In this document: piece after piece, positions 1-10,540 of the stretch
Layout: the number at the start of each line of letters is the position of its first letter
Position numbering within the stretch: the first letter of the stretch is position 1
Source of the DNA: DAOVRD01 sp964521715
GTDB lineage: Bacteria > Planctomycetota > Brocadiia > SM23-32
Reading direction: 5' to 3'
Assembly (NCBI GenBank): GCA_964521715.1
Contig: CAZFSS010000012.1
Span: 1-64,000 of the forward strand
Length of the DNA: 64,000 bases
Notes under the pieces: generated by a model
What the model saw: only the letters and a program-made list of their open reading frames with translations
Told to the model about the DNA's origin: nothing
Database searches by the model: none
Translations under genes and position numbers: made by a program

Positions 1-7
1 CAGGCTT

Positions 8-31
8 GGCGCATCGGACCCCTAATGCGCC
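8..31. other. Small inverted repeat at window edge
   Basis: Perfect 7-bp arms GGCGCAT and ATGCGCC separated by 10 nt. It could be the terminator stem of a gene lying before the window, but no T-run follows. Nothing else is recognisable in positions 1-120. Confidence 0.3.
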
Positions 32-135
32 GGCGCCCGACGCTCCTTGGCCTGCAGCGAAATCCGCTCCGTCGCGGCCACGGGTCATTCTGTTAGAGGC
101 TCTTAGGCTGCGTCCGGCATAGGAGGGCTGCCAGG

Positions 136-738
136 ATGGACACCGAGCTGCTCCGAGCGGACCGTCGGGAAGACGTCCGGCGCGCAGCCCTGCTGCTGCG
201 ACAGGGGCGGATCGTGGGCTTCCCGACCGACACCGTCTACGGCCTGGGCGCCCGCGCGGACGATGCGCAGGCCGTCCAGGAGCTCAGGCGCCTGAAGGGC
301 CGTGCGGCGGGCAAGCCGTTCGCCGTGCTCGTCTCGTCCGCGGCGGAGGCGCGGCGGCACGGCGCCTTCGGGCGGGCGGCGCGCAGGCTGGCCGAAGCCT
401 TCTGGCCGGGGCCGCTCACCCTGGTCGTGCCGGATGGCCGGGGCGGGGACGTCGGCCTCAGGTGCCCGGACTGCCGGCCGACGCTGGAACTGCTGCGGCT
501 GGTCGGCTCCCCCGTCGCTGCGCCAAGCGCCAACCTGAGCGGTCAGCCTCCCGCCACGACCTGCGATGAGGTGATCCGGTCCTTCGGCGGGAAGGTGGCG
601 GCCGTCCTGGACGGAGGACCATGCAGTCTGCGCACGCCCTCCACGGTCGTGCGGGTGCTGGAGGAGGACATCGAGGTGCTCAGGCAGGGCGCGCTGTCCC
701 TGGACGAGCTGCGCTCCGCCCTATCGGGGGATGAGTGA
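136..738 (+). CDS. tsaC: L-threonylcarbamoyladenylate synthase (YrdC/Sua5 family)
   Basis: 200-residue single-domain YrdC/Sua5 protein. The family makes threonylcarbamoyl-AMP from threonine, bicarbonate and ATP, the first step of the t6A37 tRNA modification in the cytoplasm. Visible family signatures are GFPTDTVYGLG near residue 28, the KGR...KPF block near residue 55 and the SAN(L/I)SG motif near residue 135. There is no C-terminal Sua5 extension, so it is the short TsaC type. An AGGAGG Shine-Dalgarno at 122-127 sits 8 nt before the ATG. It stands alone, upstream of a tRNA gene on the other strand. Confidence 0.9.
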   Translation: MDTELLRADRREDVRRAALLLRQGRIVGFPTDTVYGLGARADDAQAVQELRRLKGRAAGKPFAVLVSSAAEARRHGAFGRAARRLAEAFWPGPLTLVVPDGRGGDVGLRCPDCRPTLELLRLVGSPVAAPSANLSGQPPATTCDEVIRSFGGKVAAVLDGGPCSLRTPSTVVRVLEEDIEVLRQGALSLDELRSALSGDE

Positions 739-794
739 GGGGGACGGAGGCGATCCCGCGTTCGGGCTGGTCCTTCCGGCCGGCACGGGCGCAA

Positions 795-870
795 TGGTGG
801 GTGGAGCCGGGATCGAACCGGCGACACCAGGATTTTCAGTCCTGTGCTCTACCAACTGAGCTATCCACCC
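795..870 (-). tRNA. tRNA-Phe (GAA)
   Basis: On the minus strand a full cloverleaf can be drawn: acceptor GGGTGGA/TCCACCC, D-arm GCTC/GAGC, anticodon stem CAGGA/TCCTG around the loop CTGAAAA (anticodon GAA), and T-arm GCCGG/CCGGC with loop TTCGATC. Discriminator A is followed by a genomically encoded CCA at 797-795. Confidence 0.97.
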
Positions 871-883
871 CCACAGATGGGCG

Positions 884-912
884 ATTCTACGGCCGGCATT
901 GGTGGGTGTCAA
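884..912 (-). promoter_or_regulatory. Sigma70-type promoter of tRNA-Phe
   Basis: Minus-strand TTGACA (912-907), 17-bp spacer, TAGAAT (889-884). The predicted start near 877 lies 7 nt before the mature tRNA. It fits between the alaS stop codon and the tRNA, so the tRNA is transcribed independently of alaS. Confidence 0.75.
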
Positions 913-943
913 GAGGCGCAGCCCTTCGGAGGCGGTGGAGGGC

Positions 944-3595
<2,652 letters not shown>

Positions 3596-3788
3596 CTCGT
3601 CGTCGTCCGCAAAGGCGGGAAAGGGCAGGAGAAGTGCGAGGCGGTCGCCCGCGGCACCGGCCGGGCCACGGGGGACAGCCGACCGCGCCCAGACGCCCGA
3701 CCGCGCGGCAACAATTCACGATAGGTTAGCAGTTGGAGGGCGGACGGTCAAGCGTTCCGCACCAGCAGGGCAGGGGGCGGTCGTGCGC

Positions 3789-3830
3789 TTGACAGGTGAA
3801 CCACGATTCAGTATATGAATAAAGGTTCAC
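3789..3830 (+). promoter_or_regulatory. Promoter and 35-bp dyad operator of the TetR-RND operon
   Basis: TTGACA (3789-3794), 17-bp spacer, TATATG (3812-3817). Two concentric inverted repeats share the centre 3813: GTGAACC (3796-3802) with GGTTCAC (3824-3830), and ATTCA (3806-3810) with TGAAT (3816-3820). The dyad covers the spacer, the -10 and the predicted +1 (about 3824), as expected for autorepression by the TetR-family protein encoded next. Confidence 0.7.
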
Positions 3831-3859
3831 ACGGTGAGTTCTCGTTCGCAAGGAATGCC

Positions 3860-4486
3860 ATGCGCCAGTTGAGCCGCAGGGACAGGGAGAAGGCCGAGCA
3901 CCGGGGGCTCATACTGGAAGCCGCCGAGCAGGTCTTCGCCCAGAAGGGCTTTCACGCCGCCACCGTCCACGAGATCGCCGAACTGGCCGAGTTCTCGGTG
4001 GGTTATCTCTACAACCAGTTTCAGAACAAGACTGATCTGTTCCTGCAGTTGGTGGACATGCGCGCCGCCGAGTACGTGGCCGACGTCGAGGAGCGGCTGA
4101 GCCGGAAGGAGGACGCCGTGGAGAAGGTGCGCACGGCGATCGCGGCCAAGCTCGGTTTCTTCCGGCAGCAGAAGCAGTTCTTCCTGATCTTCACGCACCT
4201 GGTGGCGGAAGAGAGGGCCGAGGGCCCCATTGCCATGTCGGAGAGGTGCCGGGACCGTTACCGGGACTACATGGCGCGCCTGGCGGGCATCTTCGCCGAC
4301 GGCATTGCAGAGGGCGTGTTCATCGACGCCGACCCGATGACGCTCGTCCTGTGCATGGAAGGCATGACCAACAGCATCATCGCTTACTGGATCCACGGAG
4401 GCGGCAAGGAGGAGGCGGCGGGGACGCCCGAGCTTGTCCAGAAGATCTTTCTGGAGGGAGTCCTGGCCAGAGGAGGCCGAGGATGA
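3860..4486 (+). CDS. TetR/AcrR-family transcriptional regulator of the efflux operon
   Basis: 208 residues. The N-terminal TetR helix-turn-helix reads ILEAAEQVFAQKGF...TVHEIAELAEFSVGYLYNQF, followed by an all-helical ligand-binding region. The family usually represses adjacent transporter genes until a ligand binds. An in-frame ATG exists at 3815, but it lies inside the -10 element; the ATG at 3860 follows AAGGA (3850-3854) by 5 nt and is preferred. The stop overlaps the next start (ATGA, 4483-4486), so regulator and pump are translationally coupled. The concentric dyad upstream is the likely binding site. The ligand cannot be read from the sequence. Confidence 0.9.
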   Translation: MRQLSRRDREKAEHRGLILEAAEQVFAQKGFHAATVHEIAELAEFSVGYLYNQFQNKTDLFLQLVDMRAAEYVADVEERLSRKEDAVEKVRTAIAAKLGFFRQQKQFFLIFTHLVAEERAEGPIAMSERCRDRYRDYMARLAGIFADGIAEGVFIDADPMTLVLCMEGMTNSIIAYWIHGGGKEEAAGTPELVQKIFLEGVLARGGRG

Positions 4487-6021
4487 AGGTTGCCACGTGG
4501 AGACACGCGTGTCTGGTCGCCGGCGTCATCCTGGCGCCCGGGTTGCTGGGCTGCTTCCCCTCGCGCAGCGAGGTCTACTCGGAGCTGAACCGGAGCCGTC
4601 TGAGCGCCTACACGCGGTGGCAGTCCCAGACGGGTGAAGAGGAGAAGCTCCCGTGCATGCAGGGGGACCTGAGCATTGAGGACGCCGTCAGGGTGGCCCT
4701 CGTCCACAGCCCGACGATCGCGGCCGCTCTGGAGGAGAAGGAGAAGGCGCGCGGGCAGGTGCTGCAAGCCTACGGCGAGGCGCTCCCGAGCGTCGACCTG
4801 AACGCGGATTACACGCGGCTTGACCAGGTGAGTTCGTTTCAGTCTCCTTTCGGCTCTTTCTCCTTCGGCAACAATGACAACTGGTCCTACGGGGTCAGCG
4901 TGACTCAGCCGCTCTTCAAAGGGGAAAGCATCCCGGCGGCCATCAGGGGCGCGCAGTTGGCGCGGTTCCTCAGCGACGAGACGGTGCGGCAGACGGTCCA
5001 GGACGTCATCCTGGCCGTGGCGCGCGCTTACTACGACGTGCTGCTCGCCCAGCGGCTCTACGAGGTGCAGGAGCAGTCGCTGGTCTTCGCCGAAGCGAAC
5101 CTGAAGGACGTGCTCGCCCGCGAGCAGGCCGGCGTGGCCGTGCCGTTCGACACGTTGCGGGCGCGCGTTGAGGTCTCCAACGTCAGGGCGGACCTGATCA
5201 AGCAGCGCAACCTGCTCAACCGGGCCCGCACTGCGCTGTTCCTCACGATGGGCGTCTCGCAGAGAAGCGTCGTCGACTTGGCGGACGAACTGACGTATGC
5301 GCCGATGGAGCCCTCCTTCGAGGAAGCGGTCAAGACGGCTTTCATGAACCGGCCCCAGCTCTACCAGGGAGAGCTCAACGTGCGGCTCCAGCAGGAAGCC
5401 CTCCGCGTCTACCGCAGCGATTACTGGCCCAACCTGGAGGCCTGGGGCTCGCACATGTGGGCGAAGCCGGACCCCCACGACTCGCTGAACATCGCCTGGG
5501 GCAGCCAGTGGACGGCCGGCCTGCGCCTGACGTGGTCGCTCTTCGACGGGCTGCGGCGCGAGGGCCAGATCATCAGCCAGAAGGCGCAACTGCGCCAGAG
5601 CGCCATCCAGCTCAGCGACACCGAGCAGCGCATTCTCGAGGAGATCCGGAGCGCCATCTACGACATTCATGACGCCAAGGAGCTGGTCGAGTCCCAGCAA
5701 CTCAACCTGGAACGCGCCAACGAAGCGCTGCGCCTGGTGATGATCGGCGCCAGGCAGGGCGTCAACACCGAACTGGAAGTGCTGGACGCCCGCTCTGCGC
5801 TCACGCGCGCGCGGGGCCTCTACTACGAGGCTCTCCACGCGCATGCCACGGCGCGGCTGGCGCTTCAGCGCGCGATGGGGATACTGGGTCCGCCGCCCGG
5901 CGCCGACCGCGTGCCCGAGAAGGGCCCGGCCCCCGGCGTCATCGAGGAGTTCATGGCCGCCGCCCGCGAAGGTGGACCTCAGGCGCCCCAGGCCGGGCAG
6001 GGCGGCGGCGCACAGCAGTGA
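4483..6021 (+). CDS. TolC-like outer-membrane efflux lipoprotein
   Basis: 512 residues of the TolC/OEP family, the outer-membrane channel of a tripartite efflux system. It has a lipoprotein signal with a lipobox ending LLGC (Cys24), so it is predicted to be acylated at its N-terminus, as in the NodT branch. Two tandem OEP repeats follow: the first begins at the LSIEDAVRVAL motif and the second near EPSFEEAVKTAF. Long amphipathic helices fit the coiled-coil tunnel. The last ~40 residues are Pro/Gly-rich and probably disordered. The start overlaps the tetR stop, with AGGAGG at 4471-4476. A much longer open frame extends upstream through tetR but is a shadow. Confidence 0.93.
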   Translation: MKVATWRHACLVAGVILAPGLLGCFPSRSEVYSELNRSRLSAYTRWQSQTGEEEKLPCMQGDLSIEDAVRVALVHSPTIAAALEEKEKARGQVLQAYGEALPSVDLNADYTRLDQVSSFQSPFGSFSFGNNDNWSYGVSVTQPLFKGESIPAAIRGAQLARFLSDETVRQTVQDVILAVARAYYDVLLAQRLYEVQEQSLVFAEANLKDVLAREQAGVAVPFDTLRARVEVSNVRADLIKQRNLLNRARTALFLTMGVSQRSVVDLADELTYAPMEPSFEEAVKTAFMNRPQLYQGELNVRLQQEALRVYRSDYWPNLEAWGSHMWAKPDPHDSLNIAWGSQWTAGLRLTWSLFDGLRREGQIISQKAQLRQSAIQLSDTEQRILEEIRSAIYDIHDAKELVESQQLNLERANEALRLVMIGARQGVNTELEVLDARSALTRARGLYYEALHAHATARLALQRAMGILGPPPGADRVPEKGPAPGVIEEFMAAAREGGPQAPQAGQGGGAQQ

Positions 6022-6082
6022 TCCGGCCCGGCTCCGCGCCGGTTTCCGTGAGCGGCCGTCCGACAGAGAGGGAGAGTCCATA

Positions 6083-7369
6083 ATGCGCACCATGAAGGTT
6101 CTGTTGACAATCGCCGCCGTGGTGCTCGCGGCAGGGGTGGTGGTCGGGGTGCCGATCCTATACCGGCTGGGCAAGCCTCCCACTGAGGCCGTCAGCATTG
6201 AGAAGATCCAGGCCGGGGCAGGGATACCCGTGGAAGTGGTGCGTCCCGTCGCGATGGACTTCACGGACTACTTCTATTGCGACGGCAGCGTGGTGCCTGA
6301 CGTGCGGGCCATGCTACGCGCAAAGGTGGAGGAAGTCGTCGAGGCCGTCCACGTGCGAGTCGGCGAGCCCGTGCGTGAGGGGCAGGTGCTGATCGAGTTC
6401 CGCAAGACTGACCTGAAGGCGGCCATTCGGGCCGCCGAGACGGCCTTCGAGGAGGCGGAGAACAACTACGAGCGGTATGCCTCCCTGCTCGAGGAGCGCG
6501 TCATCTCCCAGGACCGCCTCGAGCAGGCGCAGACCCAGCGGGACGGCGCGGCCGCCGCCCTGCGCACGGCCAGGTCCCGTCTGAACTTCGCTGAGGTCAC
6601 CTCGCCCATCGACGGCATCGTCGAAGAGCGCTGGGTCGAGCCCGGCGAGTATAAGGGCATGGGCAATCAGCTCATGAGCATCGTGGACCTGTCGACCGTC
6701 GAAGTGGCCGCGCTCGCGCCCGAGCAGGAGGTGGCGCGCCTGTCCGTCGGAATGGACGGGGAGTTCCAGCTCGAGTCGACGGACGAATGGCTCAAGGGGC
6801 GCGTCAGCCGCATCAGCCCGTCCACGCAGGACCCCAATCGCTTCTTCGACGTGTTCTTGAAGGTCGAAAACAGGCACGCCAGCGCAGGCTGGCTCATGCG
6901 GCCGGGAATGTACGCGGAGGTGCGCTTCCCGCGCGAGCAGACCGTGCGGTGCCCGGCCATCCCCGACTACTGCGTCGTGCTGGAAGGAGACGCGCAGGTC
7001 GTCTACCTGGTGCGGACCGCCACGGAGCAGGCGCCGGTCGAGACCCCGGTCAGTCCGGAGAAAGCGGCGGCAAGGAGGGACTTCATCGGCAGGATGCAGC
7101 GCGGCCTCGATCGAATGCGGGAGTCCGGCGCCGCCGTGCTGCGCAAGATCCGCAGCCAGGAGGGCGAGGTGCAGGAGCAGGCCGAGTCCCGCGAAGTGGA
7201 GGTGCAGGTCGCGCGCAGGCTGGCCGTGCGGGAAGGGCTCCGCGCGGAGGGCTTCGTCCAGTTGATCGGCGACCCGGTGGGCGAGAGCGAGATGGTCATA
7301 GTCAGGCCGCGCGAAGCCATACGGGACGGGGCGAAGGTCCAGATCGTTAGCGGCGAGGGCGAGGGATGA
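6083..7369 (+). CDS. RND efflux periplasmic adaptor (membrane fusion protein)
   Basis: 428 residues, HlyD/AcrA type. An N-terminal membrane anchor (residues ~4-25, no lipobox cysteine) leads into a biotinyl-lipoyl domain (VHVRVGEPVREGQVLIEF), an alpha-hairpin, the second lipoyl half (VTSPIDGIVEERWVEPGEY) and a beta-barrel. The protein bridges pump and outer-membrane channel. Unusually, a ~55-residue charged, helical stretch (from about residue 316, rich in Arg/Glu/Gln) interrupts the membrane-proximal domain. The last four bases overlap the pump start (ATGA, 7366-7369). The ATG at 6083 fits the membrane-anchor start; upstream in-frame sequence is inside or just after the TolC gene. Confidence 0.93.
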   Translation: MRTMKVLLTIAAVVLAAGVVVGVPILYRLGKPPTEAVSIEKIQAGAGIPVEVVRPVAMDFTDYFYCDGSVVPDVRAMLRAKVEEVVEAVHVRVGEPVREGQVLIEFRKTDLKAAIRAAETAFEEAENNYERYASLLEERVISQDRLEQAQTQRDGAAAALRTARSRLNFAEVTSPIDGIVEERWVEPGEYKGMGNQLMSIVDLSTVEVAALAPEQEVARLSVGMDGEFQLESTDEWLKGRVSRISPSTQDPNRFFDVFLKVENRHASAGWLMRPGMYAEVRFPREQTVRCPAIPDYCVVLEGDAQVVYLVRTATEQAPVETPVSPEKAAARRDFIGRMQRGLDRMRESGAAVLRKIRSQEGEVQEQAESREVEVQVARRLAVREGLRAEGFVQLIGDPVGESEMVIVRPREAIRDGAKVQIVSGEGEG

Positions 7370-10300
7370 TCGAGGCACTGATCCGGCGCCGCGTTCTGAC
7401 CACCGTCCTGGTGCTGATCGCTGTGATACTGGGCGCGCTGGCCTACATGGGGCTCGGCGTGCGCCGCTTTCCGCAGATCGAGTTCCCTATGATGACCGTC
7501 GTGACAGTCTACGAGGGCGCGAGCCCGGCCGAGGTCGAGACGGAGATCACCAAGCGCATAGAGGACGCCGTCGTCACGGTATCGGGCATCGAGCACATAA
7601 CGTCCAGCTCCCAGCAGGGCCTCTCGCTGGTCTTCATTGAGTTCGGGCTGGACGAGAACATCGACATCAAGGCCGTCGACGTACGGAACAAGATAGACCG
7701 GATCACCTACCTCCTGCCCGAAGGGGCGCAGGATCCGATTCCGGAGAAGTTCGAGGTGGGCGCCTTTCCGATCATGGACCTGGCGCTCTACGGCCCGCAG
7801 GACGCCAACGTGCTCTACCGCGTGGCCGATGAGGACCTCGAGCCCCTGCTGTCCCAGATCCCCGGCGTGGCCGGCGTGGCCCTCGCCGGAGGGCAGCAGC
7901 GGGAGATTCACGTGCTGCTGGAGGCGCGCAAGCTCCGCAAGTACCGCCTGCCCGTCGGGTCCATTGTTGCCGCGCTGCGCGCGTCCAACGTGGACGTGCC
8001 GGCCGGCCACATCACCCAGCAGGGCCGGGAGTACGTGATCCGCACGCCCGCTCGCGTGAAGCACGTGGACGAGATCGAGGAAGTCCGCGTGCCGACGGCG
8101 GGCGGCGGCATCGTGACCGTGGGCGACCTTGGCCGGGTGATCGACACCTACGAGGACAGGCGCACGGCATCGCGCTTCGACGGCCAGGACGCCATCGTCA
8201 TGTCCATCCAGGCGCGAAGCGACGCGAACGAGGTGGAGGTGGCGGACGGCGTGCGGGCGCTGCTGCCCAAGCTGGACCAGTTCTTGCCCGAGGGCGCGAA
8301 GATCGAGATCGCCCGGGATACCTCCGGCTACATCGTAGGGGCTCTGGCCAACGTCGGGACGAACATGCTGATCGGGATCGTCCTGACCGCCGCTGTCCTC
8401 TACCTGTTCCTGAGGTCGCTGCGGGCGACCCTCATCGCCGCCATTGTCATGCCGACGGCCGTCGTGGCGGCGTTCGTCGGCATGAAGGCTGCGGGCTTCA
8501 CGCTGAACATCATCTCCCTGACGGGGATGGCCATCGTCATCGGCGTGCTGGTCAACAACGCCATACTGATCCTGGAGAACGTCAACCGGTTCATGGACCG
8601 TGGCCTGGCCCCGACCGAGGCGGCAGTGGCCGGCACGAAGGACATCTCCGTGGCCATCTTGGGCTCCATGGCCACGAACCTGGTCGTATTCCTGCCGATC
8701 GCCTTCATGGGCGAGATCATCGGCCGGTTCTTCAAGGAGCTGGGTCTGACCGTGGTGTTCGCCACCGTTGTATCCCTGCTGACCTCCTACTCGCTCACGC
8801 CGATGATGTGCGGCTACATGCTCAAGCCGGTCACGAACAACACGGGCAGGAACGGATTCCTGGCGGTCATTTTCGACGGCACGTTCGGCAAGCTCGCGGG
8901 TCTGTGGCAAGCGGCGTTCGAATTCAACAAGCGGTGGTATCTGCGGCTCCTTCGCTGGTGTCTGCGCCACCGCTGGACCGTGGTTCTGGTGACGTTGGCC
9001 GCGTTCGTCGCTTCGCTGGGCGTTTTCTCGATCGTCGGTTTCGAGTTCATGCCCTCTTCGGACGAGGGACGGTTCCGCGTCGCAGTGGAGGCGCCGGTCG
9101 GCACGCCGCTGGAGGTTACGGACGCCGCCGTTCGCCAGGTGGAGGAGCGCATCCAGGGGATGGGCCGTTGGGGCTCGGGAGGAAGGCCTCTGCTGAAGGG
9201 CTACACCGTCAGGGTGGGACAGGTAGCCGCGGGCTCCAGCGGCCGGACCTCAGGCGTCGACCTTGCCGAGATCGCCGTCACCGTCGTGGACCGCCAGGAC
9301 AGGGAGCAGAGCCTGGACGAACTGCTGAACCGACTGCGGCGAGGCCTGGCCGACATTCCGTCGGTGAGAATCACGGTGGGCAAGGAGGCAGGCGGCCCGT
9401 CCCAGGCGGCGATCAGCATCGAGATCACGGGCGAGAACCTGGACGAGTCGCAGCGGATTGCCGACCAGATCATGGGCATTGTGGCGAGCGTGCCCGGCAC
9501 GGCCGACGTCACAAAGTCCTGGCATACCGGACAGCCGGAGGTCCGCGTGATACCGCGACAGCAGGAGGCCAACCGCCACGGGGTCGACGTGCGCACGCTG
9601 GCCGACGAGGTCCGCACTTACGTGGAGGGACGCACGGCGTCGCAGTTCCTTGACCGGGACCAGAATTACGACATCGTGGTCAAGCTGCGGGAACAGGACC
9701 GCCAGTGGGCGTCGGACGTCGAGCGCATGTTCATTAGCTCTCCCGCGACCGGGCAGATGATCCGCATCGGCCAGGTCGCTGAGATGCGCCAGGAGGCCGG
9801 TTCCGCCCTGATCTCGCGCAAGGACAGGACCCGCCTCATCACGGTGGACGGCAACCTGACGGGCGAGCGGCCCCTCGGCAAGGTCCTGGGCGACGTCCGC
9901 CGCCTGGTCGACGAGCAGGTCGTCCTCCCCCAAGGCATCTCCATTCGTTACGGCGGCCAGGCGGAGATGATCAGCAAGAACTTCAAGGAGCTGTTCAAGG
10001 CGATGGCCACGGCCGCCGCCCTCACCTTCCTGTGCATCGCCGGCATCATCGAGTCCTTCGGGTTCGCGCTCATCATCATAGCTGCGCTGCCGATCTGCCT
10101 GGTGGGCGTCTCGCTCGCGATGCTGGTCGGCAATGTCACGGTCAACGTCTTCTCCCTGATGGCTATGGTGATACTGGTCGGGATGGTGGTCAACAACGCC
10201 ATCATCGTGGTGGACTACGCTTCCCGCGTCCAGCAGGAGGGCCGGTCGGCGATGGAGGCCATCCTGGAAGCGTGCGACGTCCGCTACAGGATGATTATCA

Positions 10301-10494
10301 TGACCAACCTGACCACGGCGGTGGCGCTGATCCCGCTGTCGCTGGGGCTCGGCTTCGGTGGTGAGATATTCCGGCCGCTGGCCGTCGTGCAGATGGGCGG
10401 GGTTCTGGCGGCCGCATTCCTGTCCCTGCTGGTGATACCCGTCGTCTACGTCACGTTCCGGCGCGGCAAGCAACCGGCGAAAGACCAAGCGTGA
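7366..10494 (+). CDS. RND efflux pump inner-membrane permease (AcrB/HAE1-like)
   Basis: 1042 residues, full length, with the two-fold RND layout: TM1, large periplasmic loop, TM2-6, TM7, second loop, TM8-12. The N-terminus (IRRRVLTTVLV...GVRRFPQIEFPMMTV) is typical of the family. It should drive export together with the adaptor and lipoprotein encoded upstream. The TM4 motif that holds the proton-relay pair Asp407/Asp408 of AcrB reads VLVNNAILILEN here (Asn397-Asn398; codons AAC AAC at 8554-8559). In TM10 the position of AcrB Lys940 appears to be Ser (VDYASRV). The pump may therefore couple differently, or lack activity as a conventional proton antiporter. Confidence 0.93.
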   Translation: MIEALIRRRVLTTVLVLIAVILGALAYMGLGVRRFPQIEFPMMTVVTVYEGASPAEVETEITKRIEDAVVTVSGIEHITSSSQQGLSLVFIEFGLDENIDIKAVDVRNKIDRITYLLPEGAQDPIPEKFEVGAFPIMDLALYGPQDANVLYRVADEDLEPLLSQIPGVAGVALAGGQQREIHVLLEARKLRKYRLPVGSIVAALRASNVDVPAGHITQQGREYVIRTPARVKHVDEIEEVRVPTAGGGIVTVGDLGRVIDTYEDRRTASRFDGQDAIVMSIQARSDANEVEVADGVRALLPKLDQFLPEGAKIEIARDTSGYIVGALANVGTNMLIGIVLTAAVLYLFLRSLRATLIAAIVMPTAVVAAFVGMKAAGFTLNIISLTGMAIVIGVLVNNAILILENVNRFMDRGLAPTEAAVAGTKDISVAILGSMATNLVVFLPIAFMGEIIGRFFKELGLTVVFATVVSLLTSYSLTPMMCGYMLKPVTNNTGRNGFLAVIFDGTFGKLAGLWQAAFEFNKRWYLRLLRWCLRHRWTVVLVTLAAFVASLGVFSIVGFEFMPSSDEGRFRVAVEAPVGTPLEVTDAAVRQVEERIQGMGRWGSGGRPLLKGYTVRVGQVAAGSSGRTSGVDLAEIAVTVVDRQDREQSLDELLNRLRRGLADIPSVRITVGKEAGGPSQAAISIEITGENLDESQRIADQIMGIVASVPGTADVTKSWHTGQPEVRVIPRQQEANRHGVDVRTLADEVRTYVEGRTASQFLDRDQNYDIVVKLREQDRQWASDVERMFISSPATGQMIRIGQVAEMRQEAGSALISRKDRTRLITVDGNLTGERPLGKVLGDVRRLVDEQVVLPQGISIRYGGQAEMISKNFKELFKAMATAAALTFLCIAGIIESFGFALIIIAALPICLVGVSLAMLVGNVTVNVFSLMAMVILVGMVVNNAIIVVDYASRVQQEGRSAMEAILEACDVRYRMIIMTNLTTAVALIPLSLGLGFGGEIFRPLAVVQMGGVLAAAFLSLLVIPVVYVTFRRGKQPAKDQA

Positions 10495-10540
10495 CGGGGC
10501 GGCACACCGGGCGGCCTGGGGGCCCGGGCTCGGCCGCGCG

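Noticed and set aside
3596..3760. T-box or other tRNA-sensing leader before alaS
   Set aside because: No T-box sequence or terminator/antiterminator pair is visible.
3815..3817. ATG at 3815 as tetR start
   Set aside because: It lies within the predicted -10 element; 3860 has a ribosome site.
4384..6264. 626-residue open frame on the minus strand
   Set aside because: Antisense to the TolC-like gene; long shadow frames are expected at this GC content and the translation has no family motif.
7003..8970. 655-residue minus-strand frame rich in His and Asp
   Set aside because: Shadow of the RND pump gene; composition follows from codon bias of the real gene.
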